Shown here in pieces: positions 9,390 to 17,310 of a DNA stretch of 64,000 nt (the stretch's first letter is position 1; each line of letters begins with the position of its first letter). Source of the DNA: Halorubrum distributum JCM 10118 (GTDB lineage Archaea > Halobacteriota > Halobacteria > Halobacteriales > Haloferacaceae); the NCBI RefSeq assembly GCF_000337335.1, contig NZ_AOJN01000015.1:1-64000 (forward strand). The letters are read 5' to 3'. The position numbers and the translations under genes were made by a program. Under the pieces are notes generated by a model. That model had not been told where the DNA came from. It did no database searches and worked only from the letters and a program-made list of their open reading frames with translations.

Positions 9390-9637
9390 CGCTCGCCCTC
9401 CACGGTGAGCACGCCGTTGTTCACGGCCGCGTCGGCGGCCGTTCCGGGCAGCTCGAACTCCGATTCGACCGGCCCGTCCGGTCCCTCCACGACGACGATC
9501 GCCGTCTCGCCGACGGTGTCGACGGTGACGGTCTCGTCGTCGACGCCGAGATCGGCGGCGACGGTCCAGCCGTCGTCGTACTCGTACCGACGCAGCAGCG
9601 CGCCGTCGCCGGTCGATCGGGTCTGTATGTGATTCAT
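9386..9637 (-). CDS. Small beta-rich protein coupled to cdc48 (Hsp20-like fold possible)
   Basis: The protein has 83 residues and is the first gene of the cdc48 operon, overlapping cdc48 by 4 nt. The alternating hydrophobic pattern and the terminal [11 protein letters not shown] resemble the end of an alpha-crystallin/Hsp20 domain (the GVL segment). The protein is much shorter than an Hsp20 and I cannot assign it to that family with certainty. A substrate-delivery or regulatory role for Cdc48 is inferred only from coupling. Its ATG is preceded by a strong TATA box (TTTATATA on the minus strand, about 9661-9668), giving a leaderless transcript. Confidence 0.75.
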   Translation of the reverse strand: MNHIQTRSTGDGALLRRYEYDDGWTVAADLGVDDETVTVDTVGETAIVVVEGPDGPVESEFELPGTAADAAVNNGVLTVEGER

Positions 9638-9638
9638 C

Positions 9639-9670
9639 CTAACTACGAGTTAGTCGCGTAGATATATAAA
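9639..9670 (-). promoter_or_regulatory. cdc48-operon promoter with palindromic operator
   Basis: The perfect inverted repeat CTAACT-ACG-AGTTAG (9639-9653) lies between the TATA box TTTATATA (minus strand, about 9661-9668) and the start codon at 9637. It covers the predicted transcription start. A repressor bound here would block initiation. The regulator is unknown. Confidence 0.6.
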
Positions 9671-9862
9671 CTTAACGCACAAAATCGCATGACGTGAGTG
9701 TTTCTCTATTCTATCGGTAGTGTAGCGGTTCGGGTCGTTCGTCCCCGATCGGTCGCCGTCCGGCGGTCGCGCCGCGTCGCGTCTCTCGGTTCGGATCGCG
9801 CGGCGTCGATCGCGGTCCGATCTCCTCCGGCGTTTATACCGCTCGGCGCCGAACCGCCGGCC

Positions 9863-10633
9863 ATGGAACGGGTCACCCACGACGGCCGGGCGACGGCGTA
9901 CCGCCGCTTCGACCGCGGCGGCGACGGACCGACGGTCTGTTTCGTCCACGGCAGCGGCGGCACGAAGGACGTCTGGAAGTCGCAGGCGCGCATCGCCGAC
10001 CGGTTCCCCAGCGTCGCCGTCGACCTCTCGGGGCACGGCGACAGCGACGACGTCGGGACCCCCGCGGGACGCGAGACGCTCGACGCGTACGCCGACGACG
10101 TCGTCGCGGTCGCGGAGGCGACGGACGCGACCGTCCTCTGCGGGAACTCGCTCGGCGGCGCGGTCGCGCTGTGGATCGCCTTCGAGCGCGACCTCGCGCT
10201 CGACGGACTCGTCCTCGCGGGCACGGGTGCGAAGCTCGCGGTGGCCGAGCCCCTCCGCGACGCGCTCGCCGACGACTTCGACCGGGCGGTCTCGCTGCTC
10301 CACGAGCCGAACCGGCTGTTCCACGACGCGCCCGTCGAGTACGTCGAGCTCTCCGAGGCGGCGATGCGCGCGTGCGGGCGAGCGGTCACCGAACGGGACT
10401 TCCTGACGTGCCACCGCTTCGACGTCCGGGACCGCCTCGGCGCGGTCGACGCCCCGGCGCTCGCGCTCGTCGGCGCGCACGACGGGCTCACCCCGCCGGC
10501 GTACCACGAGTACCTCGCCGAGGAGATCCCGGACGGGGAGTGGTCCGAAATCCCGGACGCCGCCCACCTCGCGATGCTCGAACGGCCGGCCGCGTTCAAC
10601 GAGGCAATCTCGGCGTTCCTCGGCGACCTGTAG
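9863..10633 (+). CDS. Alpha/beta-fold hydrolase
   Basis: The protein has 256 residues, typical of a single-domain alpha/beta hydrolase. The oxyanion HGSGG loop (CFVHGSGGTKDVW) is near residue 30. The nucleophile elbow is GNSLGG (Ser about 94). The acid lies in the VGAHDGLTPP segment, and the catalytic His in IPDAAHLAMLERP near the C-terminus. The fold covers esterases, lipases and thioesterases, and the substrate cannot be read from the sequence. The frame is open 165 nt further upstream, but ATG 9863 has TTTATA at 9833-9838, the expected leaderless spacing. The neighbours suggest no pathway. Confidence 0.85.
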   Translation: MERVTHDGRATAYRRFDRGGDGPTVCFVHGSGGTKDVWKSQARIADRFPSVAVDLSGHGDSDDVGTPAGRETLDAYADDVVAVAEATDATVLCGNSLGGAVALWIAFERDLALDGLVLAGTGAKLAVAEPLRDALADDFDRAVSLLHEPNRLFHDAPVEYVELSEAAMRACGRAVTERDFLTCHRFDVRDRLGAVDAPALALVGAHDGLTPPAYHEYLAEEIPDGEWSEIPDAAHLAMLERPAAFNEAISAFLGDL

Positions 10634-10708
10634 GACACCCCGGCGGCTGTCCCGACCGCCGCGCTCGCGCAGGTACCCTTTTAGGTCGCTCGCGCGTCGC
10701 GGGGGAAC

Positions 10709-11401
10709 ATGGTCGACAGCGACGAACCGGACGCGGACACGGGTCGCGCGGACGGCGCGGCGGAGCGGGCCGCCGCGGCGAACGCGCCCGGCGACCCCGA
10801 CATCGACGACCTGCTCGCGAAGCTCGACGCCCTGAGCGACACCGTCGACGAGGGACACGAGCGCGAGAAGGTCAGACAGACGATCTCGCTCGTCGAGCGG
10901 ATGCCCGGGACCGGTGCGCTCGCCGAGCGGATCACCAAGTACACCTCCCGGGACCTGGCAGAGTCGTTCGTCGGGGCGGTGCTGTTCGCGCTCCCGCTGC
11001 TCGTCGAGGGGGGCGTATTCGAGATCGCGGCCTGGTTCGCGGCGACGACCGTCTCCGGCGTCCCGGTCCTCCTGATCGGCCACGTCGGGTTCATCTTCCT
11101 CGCGACGGCCGGGCTCCTCTACTTCGCCGACTTCCGGCAGATCGCGATCAGACACCCGATCTTCGGCGTCATCCCCCGCCGGTACGCCGGCGTCCTCCTC
11201 GTCTCGCTGACCACGTCGGCGACGATGCTGCTGTTCTGGGGCCGGCTCCACGAGGGCGACCCCACCGCGGTCGAACGGGCCGGTCGGATCGCGGTCGTCT
11301 GGGCCGCGGCCGCGTTCGGCGCGGGGCTGGGCGACATCCTCCCGGGCGAGTCGCAGGGCGAGGACCTCGGGAAGTTCGACCTCGACATCGGCGACGACTG
11401 A
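10709..11401 (+). CDS. Integral membrane protein, DUF2391-like
   Basis: The 230-residue protein has an acidic N-terminal tail of about 85 residues with a short coiled-coil-like stretch (LLAKLDALSDTVDEGHEREKVRQT). It is followed by four to five hydrophobic segments between about 88 and 210. The PRRYAGVLLVSLTTSATMLLFWGRL region and overall layout recall the DUF2391 membrane family, from memory and not verified. Function is unknown. ATG 10709 is preceded by a TTTTAG box about 27-33 nt upstream. It is co-directional with the following Hsp20 gene, with 137 bp between them. Confidence 0.7.
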   Translation: MVDSDEPDADTGRADGAAERAAAANAPGDPDIDDLLAKLDALSDTVDEGHEREKVRQTISLVERMPGTGALAERITKYTSRDLAESFVGAVLFALPLLVEGGVFEIAAWFAATTVSGVPVLLIGHVGFIFLATAGLLYFADFRQIAIRHPIFGVIPRRYAGVLLVSLTTSATMLLFWGRLHEGDPTAVERAGRIAVVWAAAAFGAGLGDILPGESQGEDLGKFDLDIGDD

Positions 11402-11538
11402 GCCGAGGCCGGCGACCGCGCCGACTCGACGCCCGCCCGCGACCGCGACCGGCAAGCCGACTCGACGCCCGCCTCGGATCCCGCGGTCGAACCCCGTTTT
11501 TCCACAGCTTTTTCGCTGCGGCGACCCTATCTCCCTCT

Positions 11539-11913
11539 ATGTCAGCGCTACGCGACGCGCTCCGGGACCTCCCGGACGCGGTGTTTGCGGACTTACTCGA
11601 GTCGGACGAGGGGTACGTCCTCGTCGTCGACCTCCCGGGCGCGACCGCCGAGACCACCGAGGTGCTCGTCGAAGACGGGCGCATCGACATCGAGGGGCGC
11701 CGTGAGAAGGCGGTCCCCGAAGGGTTCGAGTACGTCCGCGAGGACCGTCCGCTGTTCCTCGACGCGGAGCTCCCCCTCCCGAGCGACGCCGACGGCGCGG
11801 GCGCGGACGCCGAGATAGACCGCGGCGTCCTCGAGATCTCGCTGCCGAAGCGGGAGCGCGAGGTCTCCCGGACCATCCCCGTCGACGACGCGGACGACGA
11901 GGGCGACGCCTGA
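11539..11913 (+). CDS. Hsp20/alpha-crystallin family protein
   Basis: The protein has 124 residues. The alpha-crystallin domain spans about 15-110. YVLVVDLPGATAETTEVLVEDGRIDIEGRRE matches the first half of the domain. The terminal DRGVLEISLPKRE is the conserved GVL motif that closes Hsp20 domains. These are ATP-independent cytosolic chaperones that hold unfolding proteins. A larger open frame in register begins far upstream, but it overlaps two other genes and is a high-GC shadow. The stop codon is only 3 nt before the UbiB-family kinase start, so the two are probably co-transcribed. Confidence 0.88.
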   Translation: MSALRDALRDLPDAVFADLLESDEGYVLVVDLPGATAETTEVLVEDGRIDIEGRREKAVPEGFEYVREDRPLFLDAELPLPSDADGAGADAEIDRGVLEISLPKREREVSRTIPVDDADDEGDA

Positions 11914-11916
11914 CGG

Positions 11917-13590
11917 GTGGTCACGCTGGTCAACCTTCGCGCCTACTGGCGGTTCGTCGTCGTCCTGCGGCAGTTCTCGCCGCTCATCGTCGCGTACTGG
12001 CGTGACAGCCGGCGCTACTTCCTGTTCGGGGGGAGCCGCGAGGTCGACGCCGAGACGCAGCGCGAGCGCGCAGCGGTGCTGCTCGACATCCTGCTCACGC
12101 TCGGCCCGACGTTCATCAAGCTCGGGCAGATCCTCTCGACGCGGCCGGACATCCTCCCGCCGGCGTACATCGAGGTGCTGGAGGGCCTCCAAGACGACGT
12201 GCCGCCCGCGCCCTGGGAGGAGTCGAAGGTCGTCCTCGAAGACGAGTTCGGCCCGGTCGACGAGACGTTCGACGACTTCGACCGCGACCCGATAAGCGGC
12301 GCGAGCCTCGGGCAGGTGTACACCGCGGAGTACGAGGGGACCCCGGTCGCGGTGAAGGTGCGCCGCCCGGGGATCGAGTCGCTCGTCGAGGCCGACCTCC
12401 GGACGATCCGCTGGTCGATCCCCCTCGTCAAGCGGTTCACCGGCGCCGGGCGGGCGTTCTCCCTCGAGAACCTCGCCGACGAGTTCGCGAAGACGATCCG
12501 CGAGGAGATGGACTACGAGCGCGAGCGGACGATGCTCGAAGAGATCCGCGGCAACTTCGCCGACGAGGACCGGATCCGGATCCCGGAGACGTACGAGGCG
12601 GTCTCCGGACCGCGCGTGCTCACGATGGAGTACGTCCCGGGCACGAAGATCAGCGACATCGACGCGCTCGACGAGGCGGGCCACGACAGAACGCAGATCG
12701 CGGAGACGCTCCAGGAGGTGTACCTCCAGATGATCATCGAGGACGGCGTGTTCCACGCCGACCCCCACCCGGGGAACCTCGCGGTCGCGGACGACGGCGC
12801 CGTGATCTTCTACGACTTCGGGATGGCGGGCCGGGTCGACCCGTTCGTCCAGGAGAAGATCGTCGAGTTCTACGTCGCGGTCGCGCGGCAGGACATCGAC
12901 GCCATCCTCGACACGCTGATCTCGATGGGGACGCTCTCGCCGGAGGCCGACCGCGAGGTGATGGGCAACGTGATGGAGCTGGCCATCGCCGACGCCAGCG
13001 GCGAGGACATCGAGCAGTACCAGGTGAACCAGATCATCGAGCAGGTGGAGTCGACCATCTACGAGTTCCCGCTGCGGCTCCCGCCGAACCTCGCCTTGGT
13101 CCTCCGCGTCGCCACCGTCGTCGAGGGGGTCTGCGTCACCTTGGACCCCGAGTTCGACTTCATCTCGACGGCGACCGACTACCTCCGCGAGGAGGGGTAC
13201 TACGAGCAGACCGCTCGGGACCTCGCCGAGGACGCCGGCCGGCAGGTGCAAAAGACCACCGAGGCGCTCTTTACCGTCCCGCCGAAGGCCGACGAGTTCC
13301 TCGACCGCGCCAACCGCGACGACCTCACCGTCAACGTCGTGTTGGAGGACGACACCAAGGTCTTAGAGAAGCTGGCGATGCGGATCGCCTACTCGGTGCT
13401 GCTCGCCGTCGGCGTCCTCTCGGCGACGATCCTCTACTCGTTCGCGGAGAACTGGCGGCTCGCGCTCGTCGTCCTCGCGTTGGCCGCGCCGCTCGCGATC
13501 GCCTTGTACCGGTCGTTCCGGAAGAAGCGCGGGCTCCGGACCACGCCCCAGTTCACCAGGCAGGGAATGAAGAACCGGCGCGACGACTGA
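11917..13590 (+). CDS. ABC1/AarF/UbiB-family atypical kinase, membrane anchored
   Basis: The protein has 557 residues. The family-defining KxGQ motif is in FIKLGQILSTRPDILP (about 65-80). The alanine/glycine-rich nucleotide loop is GASLGQVYTA, with the ATP lysine in VAVKVRRPG. The catalytic block is FHADPHPGNL and the metal-binding block is FYDFGMAG. Two hydrophobic segments close to the C-terminus (about 485-530) anchor it to the membrane. UbiB/COQ8 relatives support isoprenoid quinone biosynthesis as ATPases; a menaquinone-related role is inferred. It starts with GTG 3 nt after the Hsp20 stop, a tightly packed operon. I see no better start. Confidence 0.9.
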   Translation: MVTLVNLRAYWRFVVVLRQFSPLIVAYWRDSRRYFLFGGSREVDAETQRERAAVLLDILLTLGPTFIKLGQILSTRPDILPPAYIEVLEGLQDDVPPAPWEESKVVLEDEFGPVDETFDDFDRDPISGASLGQVYTAEYEGTPVAVKVRRPGIESLVEADLRTIRWSIPLVKRFTGAGRAFSLENLADEFAKTIREEMDYERERTMLEEIRGNFADEDRIRIPETYEAVSGPRVLTMEYVPGTKISDIDALDEAGHDRTQIAETLQEVYLQMIIEDGVFHADPHPGNLAVADDGAVIFYDFGMAGRVDPFVQEKIVEFYVAVARQDIDAILDTLISMGTLSPEADREVMGNVMELAIADASGEDIEQYQVNQIIEQVESTIYEFPLRLPPNLALVLRVATVVEGVCVTLDPEFDFISTATDYLREEGYYEQTARDLAEDAGRQVQKTTEALFTVPPKADEFLDRANRDDLTVNVVLEDDTKVLEKLAMRIAYSVLLAVGVLSATILYSFAENWRLALVVLALAAPLAIALYRSFRKKRGLRTTPQFTRQGMKNRRDD

Positions 13591-13599
13591 CTCGCGGCG

Positions 13600-14748
13600 T
13601 CACGCGCCGACGACTTGGATCGGCACGAGGAGGAAACAGAGCGCGCCGACGGCGAACGTGGCGAGGCCGACCGCGAGCCGCGGGAGTCCCACCCCTTCCT
13701 CGTCGGTCGGGTCGGCCGGGCCGTTGAACGCGATCACCGTCGCGAACACGCCCCAGAACGCCCACAGCCCGACGGACTCGTTCAGCCCGAGCCCCCGCCA
13801 GAAGTGGAGGTACGCGGCGATCCCGAACAGCGCGCCGGGGACGAGCGCCGCCACCGTCTCCTGTCGCGGCCCGAGCATCGCCCGGACCATGTGGCCGCCG
13901 TCGAGCTGGCCGACCGGGAGGAGGTTTAGGAGGGTGAAGAACATCCCGACCCAGCCGCCGATCACGACCGGATGGGCGGTGAGCCGCGGGTCGCCGTAGC
14001 TCGTCGGCTGGCCGAGCGCGCCGGCGATGAGGTCCAACAGCGGCGGGTTGTTGAACCGGATCACCGAGCTCGACGAGCTCGCGAGCTCTGCCGGCACCTG
14101 AATCGGGTCGAGCGAGAGGCCGATGGCGGTCACGACGACGGTCGCGACCAACCCCGCGATCGGGCCGGCGGCGCCGATGTCGAAGAGGACCTTCCGCGAG
14201 GGCATCCGCCCGCGGATGCGGATCACCGCGCCGAGCGTGCCGAACGGGAAGATGAATGGGATGACGTACGGGAGCGAGACGGGGACGCCGTGGTAGCGCC
14301 CGGCGGCGTAGTGGCCGAGCTCGTGGGTCATCAGGACGCCGAGGACGGCGGCGGTGAACGGCCACGCCTGAAGCAGCGAGAGGGGGTTCGACTGGATCTC
14401 CGCGAGCGGCACGTAGTACCAGCCGTACGCGCCGACGAACAGCGTCGACAGCACGGTGGCCGCGAACATGGCGAGGTTCACCCAGGGGATCCCGTCGCGG
14501 CCGCGGTCGAACGGCGTCGCCACGACGACGTGGCCGTCGTCGACGACCTCCACGTCGACCTCGTAGCCCGCCTCTCGGAAGTGCGGGGTCAGCTTCCGCA
14601 GCAGCGTCCGCTCCGGGACGTACGACTCGCCGCGGTATCGCACGCGGCCGTCCTCGCGGCGGACCTCGTCGATCCGGAAGAACGTCCGGAGGGGCTCCGG
14701 ACGCGGCGCGCCGTCGCCGGCCGCCGCCGCGTCCTCGTGTTCTGGCAT
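13600..14748 (-). CDS. Site-2-type membrane zinc metalloprotease
   Basis: The protein has 382 residues. An N-terminal soluble domain of about 85 residues (RVRYRGESYVPERTLLRKLTPHF) is followed by about eight hydrophobic segments. The zinc motif HELGH is at 142-146 within a membrane segment. The second metal ligand is in LPVGQLDGGH (LDGGH at 282-286). Both are diagnostic of S2P/RseP intramembrane proteases, which cut transmembrane substrates. The soluble N-terminal domain is typical of archaeal and plant EGY-like members. The substrate is unknown. The gene is convergent with the UbiB gene, with only 9 bp between the stops. Confidence 0.9.
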   Translation of the reverse strand: MPEHEDAAAAGDGAPRPEPLRTFFRIDEVRREDGRVRYRGESYVPERTLLRKLTPHFREAGYEVDVEVVDDGHVVVATPFDRGRDGIPWVNLAMFAATVLSTLFVGAYGWYYVPLAEIQSNPLSLLQAWPFTAAVLGVLMTHELGHYAAGRYHGVPVSLPYVIPFIFPFGTLGAVIRIRGRMPSRKVLFDIGAAGPIAGLVATVVVTAIGLSLDPIQVPAELASSSSSVIRFNNPPLLDLIAGALGQPTSYGDPRLTAHPVVIGGWVGMFFTLLNLLPVGQLDGGHMVRAMLGPRQETVAALVPGALFGIAAYLHFWRGLGLNESVGLWAFWGVFATVIAFNGPADPTDEEGVGLPRLAVGLATFAVGALCFLLVPIQVVGA

Positions 14749-14952
14749 CGCCTCGTCGTAACTGGTCGGCGAGTATAAACCCCGCGTCGGCGGGTGAGCG
14801 AACCGGAAACGGGGGGACCGGTCGTCCGCTCGGTTCGCGAGGCGGACGCGTGCGCGGTCAGAAAGCGCGAGTCGGGGACCGAACCGCGGGCGTCAGTGCG
14901 GTGCTGCGCGTCGGGAGCGGTGCTGCGGGCGTCGGTCGGCGGAGCCGGAGCG

Positions 14953-15213
14953 TCAGGCGGGCTCGACGCGCCAGGTCGTCGCGCCCGTGTACGACCACTT
15001 CTCGACGGTGAGCTCCGTCGCGGAGTCGCGGAGCTTCACCATCAGGGCGCCGATCTCCTTCGGCGAGAGGTCGACGTCCTCGGAGATGAACTTCCCTTTG
15101 AAGTACATCTCCCCGTCTTGGGCGCGGTCGAGCAGGTACTGCTTCAGCCGCTCTTCCTTGCTGCGGTCGTCGTTCGCGCTCGCGTTCGTGGAGGGGTTCG
15201 CTGTCGCGCTCAT
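14953..15213 (-). CDS. Small haloarchaeal protein, winged-helix-like (DUF7123-type?)
   Basis: The protein has 86 residues. The N-terminal 20 are polar, then EERLKQYLLDRAQDGEMYFKGKFISEDVDLSPKEIGALMVKLRD reads like a compact winged helix, ending in a beta-like ATTWRVEP. It resembles a conserved haloarchaeal family that I recall as DUF7123 (unverified). The frame is open to 15225, but ATG 15213 has a TATA box (CTTTATAAC, minus strand) about 32 nt upstream. That box lies inside a perfect inverted repeat, which suggests control by a DNA-binding protein, possibly itself. The 204 bp between this gene and the protease gene hold nothing I recognise. Confidence 0.75.
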   Translation of the reverse strand: MSATANPSTNASANDDRSKEERLKQYLLDRAQDGEMYFKGKFISEDVDLSPKEIGALMVKLRDSATELTVEKWSYTGATTWRVEPA

Positions 15214-15239
15214 GGTACACCTCACGCTTGCCGCCGGAG

Positions 15240-15259
15240 GGTGTTATAAAGGTAACACC
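15240..15259 (-). promoter_or_regulatory. TATA box inside a perfect inverted repeat
   Basis: GGTGTTA (15240-15246) and TAACACC (15253-15259) form a perfect 7-bp inverted repeat with a 6-nt spacer. The minus-strand TATA box of the downstream small gene spans the spacer. Occupancy by a repressor would exclude TBP. Confidence 0.65.
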
Positions 15260-15570
15260 GTTGGGCGACGTTCAGGGGGTTTCAGGGCGTTTCACCGAAC
15301 TCGACGGGCTAAAACGTGTCTGACGGACTCTTTATAACGGTTCCAAAACGGCGTAGACATTTTATAATCGGATCTGAGGGCTTTTCTGCTGCTGACCACT
15401 CGGTAAGCGAGTCACTCGTCTCCCCCGCGTTCGCCCGACAACTACCAGCAAAATGCGCCGCTTGATGCCCTCTCGGAGCGACCGCGCGCCCCTCTCGCGT
15501 CCCCCGCGCGGTCGTTCTCGTCGGCCGTCCGGCGCCGCGAGAGTCCACCGACACCGCCTCCGACCGCCGT
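15260..15570. other. Intergenic region with extra TATA-like boxes
   Basis: There is no convincing gene here. Two A/T boxes (CTTTATAACG near 15330 and TTTTATAATC near 15360) read as TATA boxes on either strand, so additional transcripts may start here. A small hairpin ACTCG-GTAAG-CGAGT lies about 40 nt after the second box on the plus strand. An unannotated small RNA is possible but unsupported. Confidence 0.35.
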
Positions 15571-16458
15571 TCAGTCCCGCCGGTGGACCCAGAACGTCTC
15601 CGACTCCGTCGCCTCCTTCTTGAATATCGGCACCTCGTCTTTCAGCCGGTCGATCCCGTCCTCGACCGTCCGGAACGCCTCCCGGCGGTGCCCGGCGAGG
15701 ACGACGACGAACACGATGTCTTCGCCCGCCTCGATCACGCCCGTGCGGTGGTGCATCCGCACGTCGAAGACGCCGTCACGGTCGGCCAGTTCCTCGGCGA
15801 TGGCGTCCATCCGCTCCGCCGCGACCCCCTCGTACTTCTCGAACGCGAGGTGCGTCGTCCGGTCGTCGTCCGGGGCGTCGCGGGCGCGCACGCGGCCGGT
15901 GAACGTGGCGATCGCGCCCGACCGCTCCGCGTCCGCCGACGCTTCGACGCGCCGCACGAGCGTCTCGCGGGTGATCCACGGCACCGCGTCGTCGAGGTCG
16001 GCGACGAGCGCGTCGAGGGCGACCTCCTCGGGGCCGCCCGCGGTCGCGAGGACCGTTCCCGGTACGCTCTCGGGGTCCGGGTCCGGGCCCAAGAGGATCG
16101 CTGGCACGCGCAGGCGCGACTCGCCGACCGCCAGCAGGTAGTCGTGGTCGGGGGCGAGCCCGTCGAGCAGGTCGTCGAACCCCTCGACGCTTCCCCGACC
16201 GCGCCAGTTCCCGTCCGCGTCGAACGCGATCTCGGTGTCGGCGTCGGGGCGCCGTTCGGGGTCGGTATCCTCGCCGTCGACGACCCCGCCGTCGGCGGCC
16301 GGATCGCTCGGGTCCGGTCCGCGCGCCCCCGGTTCGCTCCGGTCGCTCCCCGCCGCGTCGTCGCCGCGCTCAACGACGGCGACCCGTCCGTCGAGCCGCG
16401 CCGCGAGTCGCCGTGCCAGCCTCGGCGCGCCGTCCCCGACGATCGATAGCGGTCGCAT
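15571..16458 (-). CDS. moaE: Molybdopterin synthase catalytic subunit MoaE with N-terminal MobB-like extension
   Basis: MoaE transfers sulfur from the MoaD thiocarboxylate to precursor Z, making molybdopterin for molybdo- and tungsto-enzymes. Residues about 160-295 are MoaE: SGAIATFTGRVR (180-191), LAFEKYEGVA (204-213), HHRTGVIEAGED (236-247), GHRREAF (257-263) and the catalytic lysine region PIFKKEATESE (277-287; K280/K281). The N-terminal 155 residues look like a degraded MobB-type domain. The first strand MRPLSIVGDG is followed by APRLARRL, so the Walker A lysine/threonine is gone. A 45-residue acidic linker (about 33-80) follows. MoaE alone is about 150 residues, so this is a fusion. No other molybdenum genes are adjacent. 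Confidence 0.88.
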   Translation of the reverse strand: MRPLSIVGDGAPRLARRLAARLDGRVAVVERGDDAAGSDRSEPGARGPDPSDPAADGGVVDGEDTDPERRPDADTEIAFDADGNWRGRGSVEGFDDLLDGLAPDHDYLLAVGESRLRVPAILLGPDPDPESVPGTVLATAGGPEEVALDALVADLDDAVPWITRETLVRRVEASADAERSGAIATFTGRVRARDAPDDDRTTHLAFEKYEGVAAERMDAIAEELADRDGVFDVRMHHRTGVIEAGEDIVFVVVLAGHRREAFRTVEDGIDRLKDEVPIFKKEATESETFWVHRRD

Positions 16459-16590
16459 ACCCGAGAGCGGGTCGCGACGGGCTTAGGCGTTTCCCGGTCG
16501 TCCCGTCGGTCCGGATTCGCGTCCCCGCACCGGTTCCGCAGCGTCCGGGCTTGGCAATCCTTAAGACCGGGACAGGGGTACTCGTCGGCA

Positions 16591-17310
16591 ATGAGAGTCG
16601 TCGTTTCTGTCGGCGGGAGCGTGCTCGCGCCGGACCTCGACCCCGAGCGCGTGGCCGCGTACGCCGAGGCGATCGAACGGCTGGCCGCCGACGGCTGCGA
16701 GGTCGGGGTCGTCGTCGGCGGCGGCGGCGTCGCCCGCGAGTACATCGAGACGGCCCGCGAGATCGGGGCCAACGAGGTCGAGCTCGACCGGCTCGGCATC
16801 GGGACGACCCGGCTCAACGCCCGGCTGCTGATCGCCGCGCTCGGCGACCGCGCGAACCTCGCGCCCGCGACCGACTACGAGGAGGCGGCCGCCGCGCTCC
16901 GCCGCGACGAGGCCGCGGTGATGGGCGGGGTGACGCCGGGACAGACCACCGACGCGGTCGCCGCCGCCTTCGCCGAGTCGGTCGACGCCGACCTGCTCGT
17001 GTACGCCACGAGCGCCGACGGCGTGTACGACGCCGACCCCAACGCCGACCCCGACGCGACCCAGTTCGCGTCGATGTCGCCCGCGGAGCTCGTGGAGGTC
17101 GTCCTCCCGATGAGCCGCGACGCGGGGGCGTCCGCGCCCGTCGACCTGCTCGCCGCGAAGCTGATCGACCGGGCCGGGATCCGGTCGATCGTCCTCGACG
17201 GTACCGACCCGACCGCCGTCGTCGACGCCGTGCTGCGCGGCGACCACACGGGGACCGACGTGGTCCCCGTCGACGGCGCGGAACCGAGCCGCTGGACGGG
17301 GGAGCGATGA
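16591..17310 (+). CDS. pyrH: UMP kinase, archaeal type
   Basis: The enzyme converts UMP and ATP to UDP and ADP in pyrimidine nucleotide synthesis. The 239-residue protein belongs to the amino-acid-kinase fold. VVVSVGGSVLAP is the N-terminal phosphate loop (about 3-14), VVVGGGGVAREY is near 45-56, and the nucleotide segment LVYATSADGVYDADPNADPDATQF is near 135-155. A CTTAAG box about 25-33 nt before ATG 16591 fits a leaderless transcript. The TGA overlaps the ATG of lysS (ATGA), so this gene heads a pyrH-lysS-zinc-protein operon. Confidence 0.93.
   Translation: MRVVVSVGGSVLAPDLDPERVAAYAEAIERLAADGCEVGVVVGGGGVAREYIETAREIGANEVELDRLGIGTTRLNARLLIAALGDRANLAPATDYEEAAAALRRDEAAVMGGVTPGQTTDAVAAAFAESVDADLLVYATSADGVYDADPNADPDATQFASMSPAELVEVVLPMSRDAGASAPVDLLAAKLIDRAGIRSIVLDGTDPTAVVDAVLRGDHTGTDVVPVDGAEPSRWTGER

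Noticed and set aside
9698-9862. 55-residue N-terminal extension of the alpha/beta hydrolase
   Set aside because: It is Arg/Ser-rich and would place the start upstream of a well-positioned TATA box (9833-9838) for ATG 9863.
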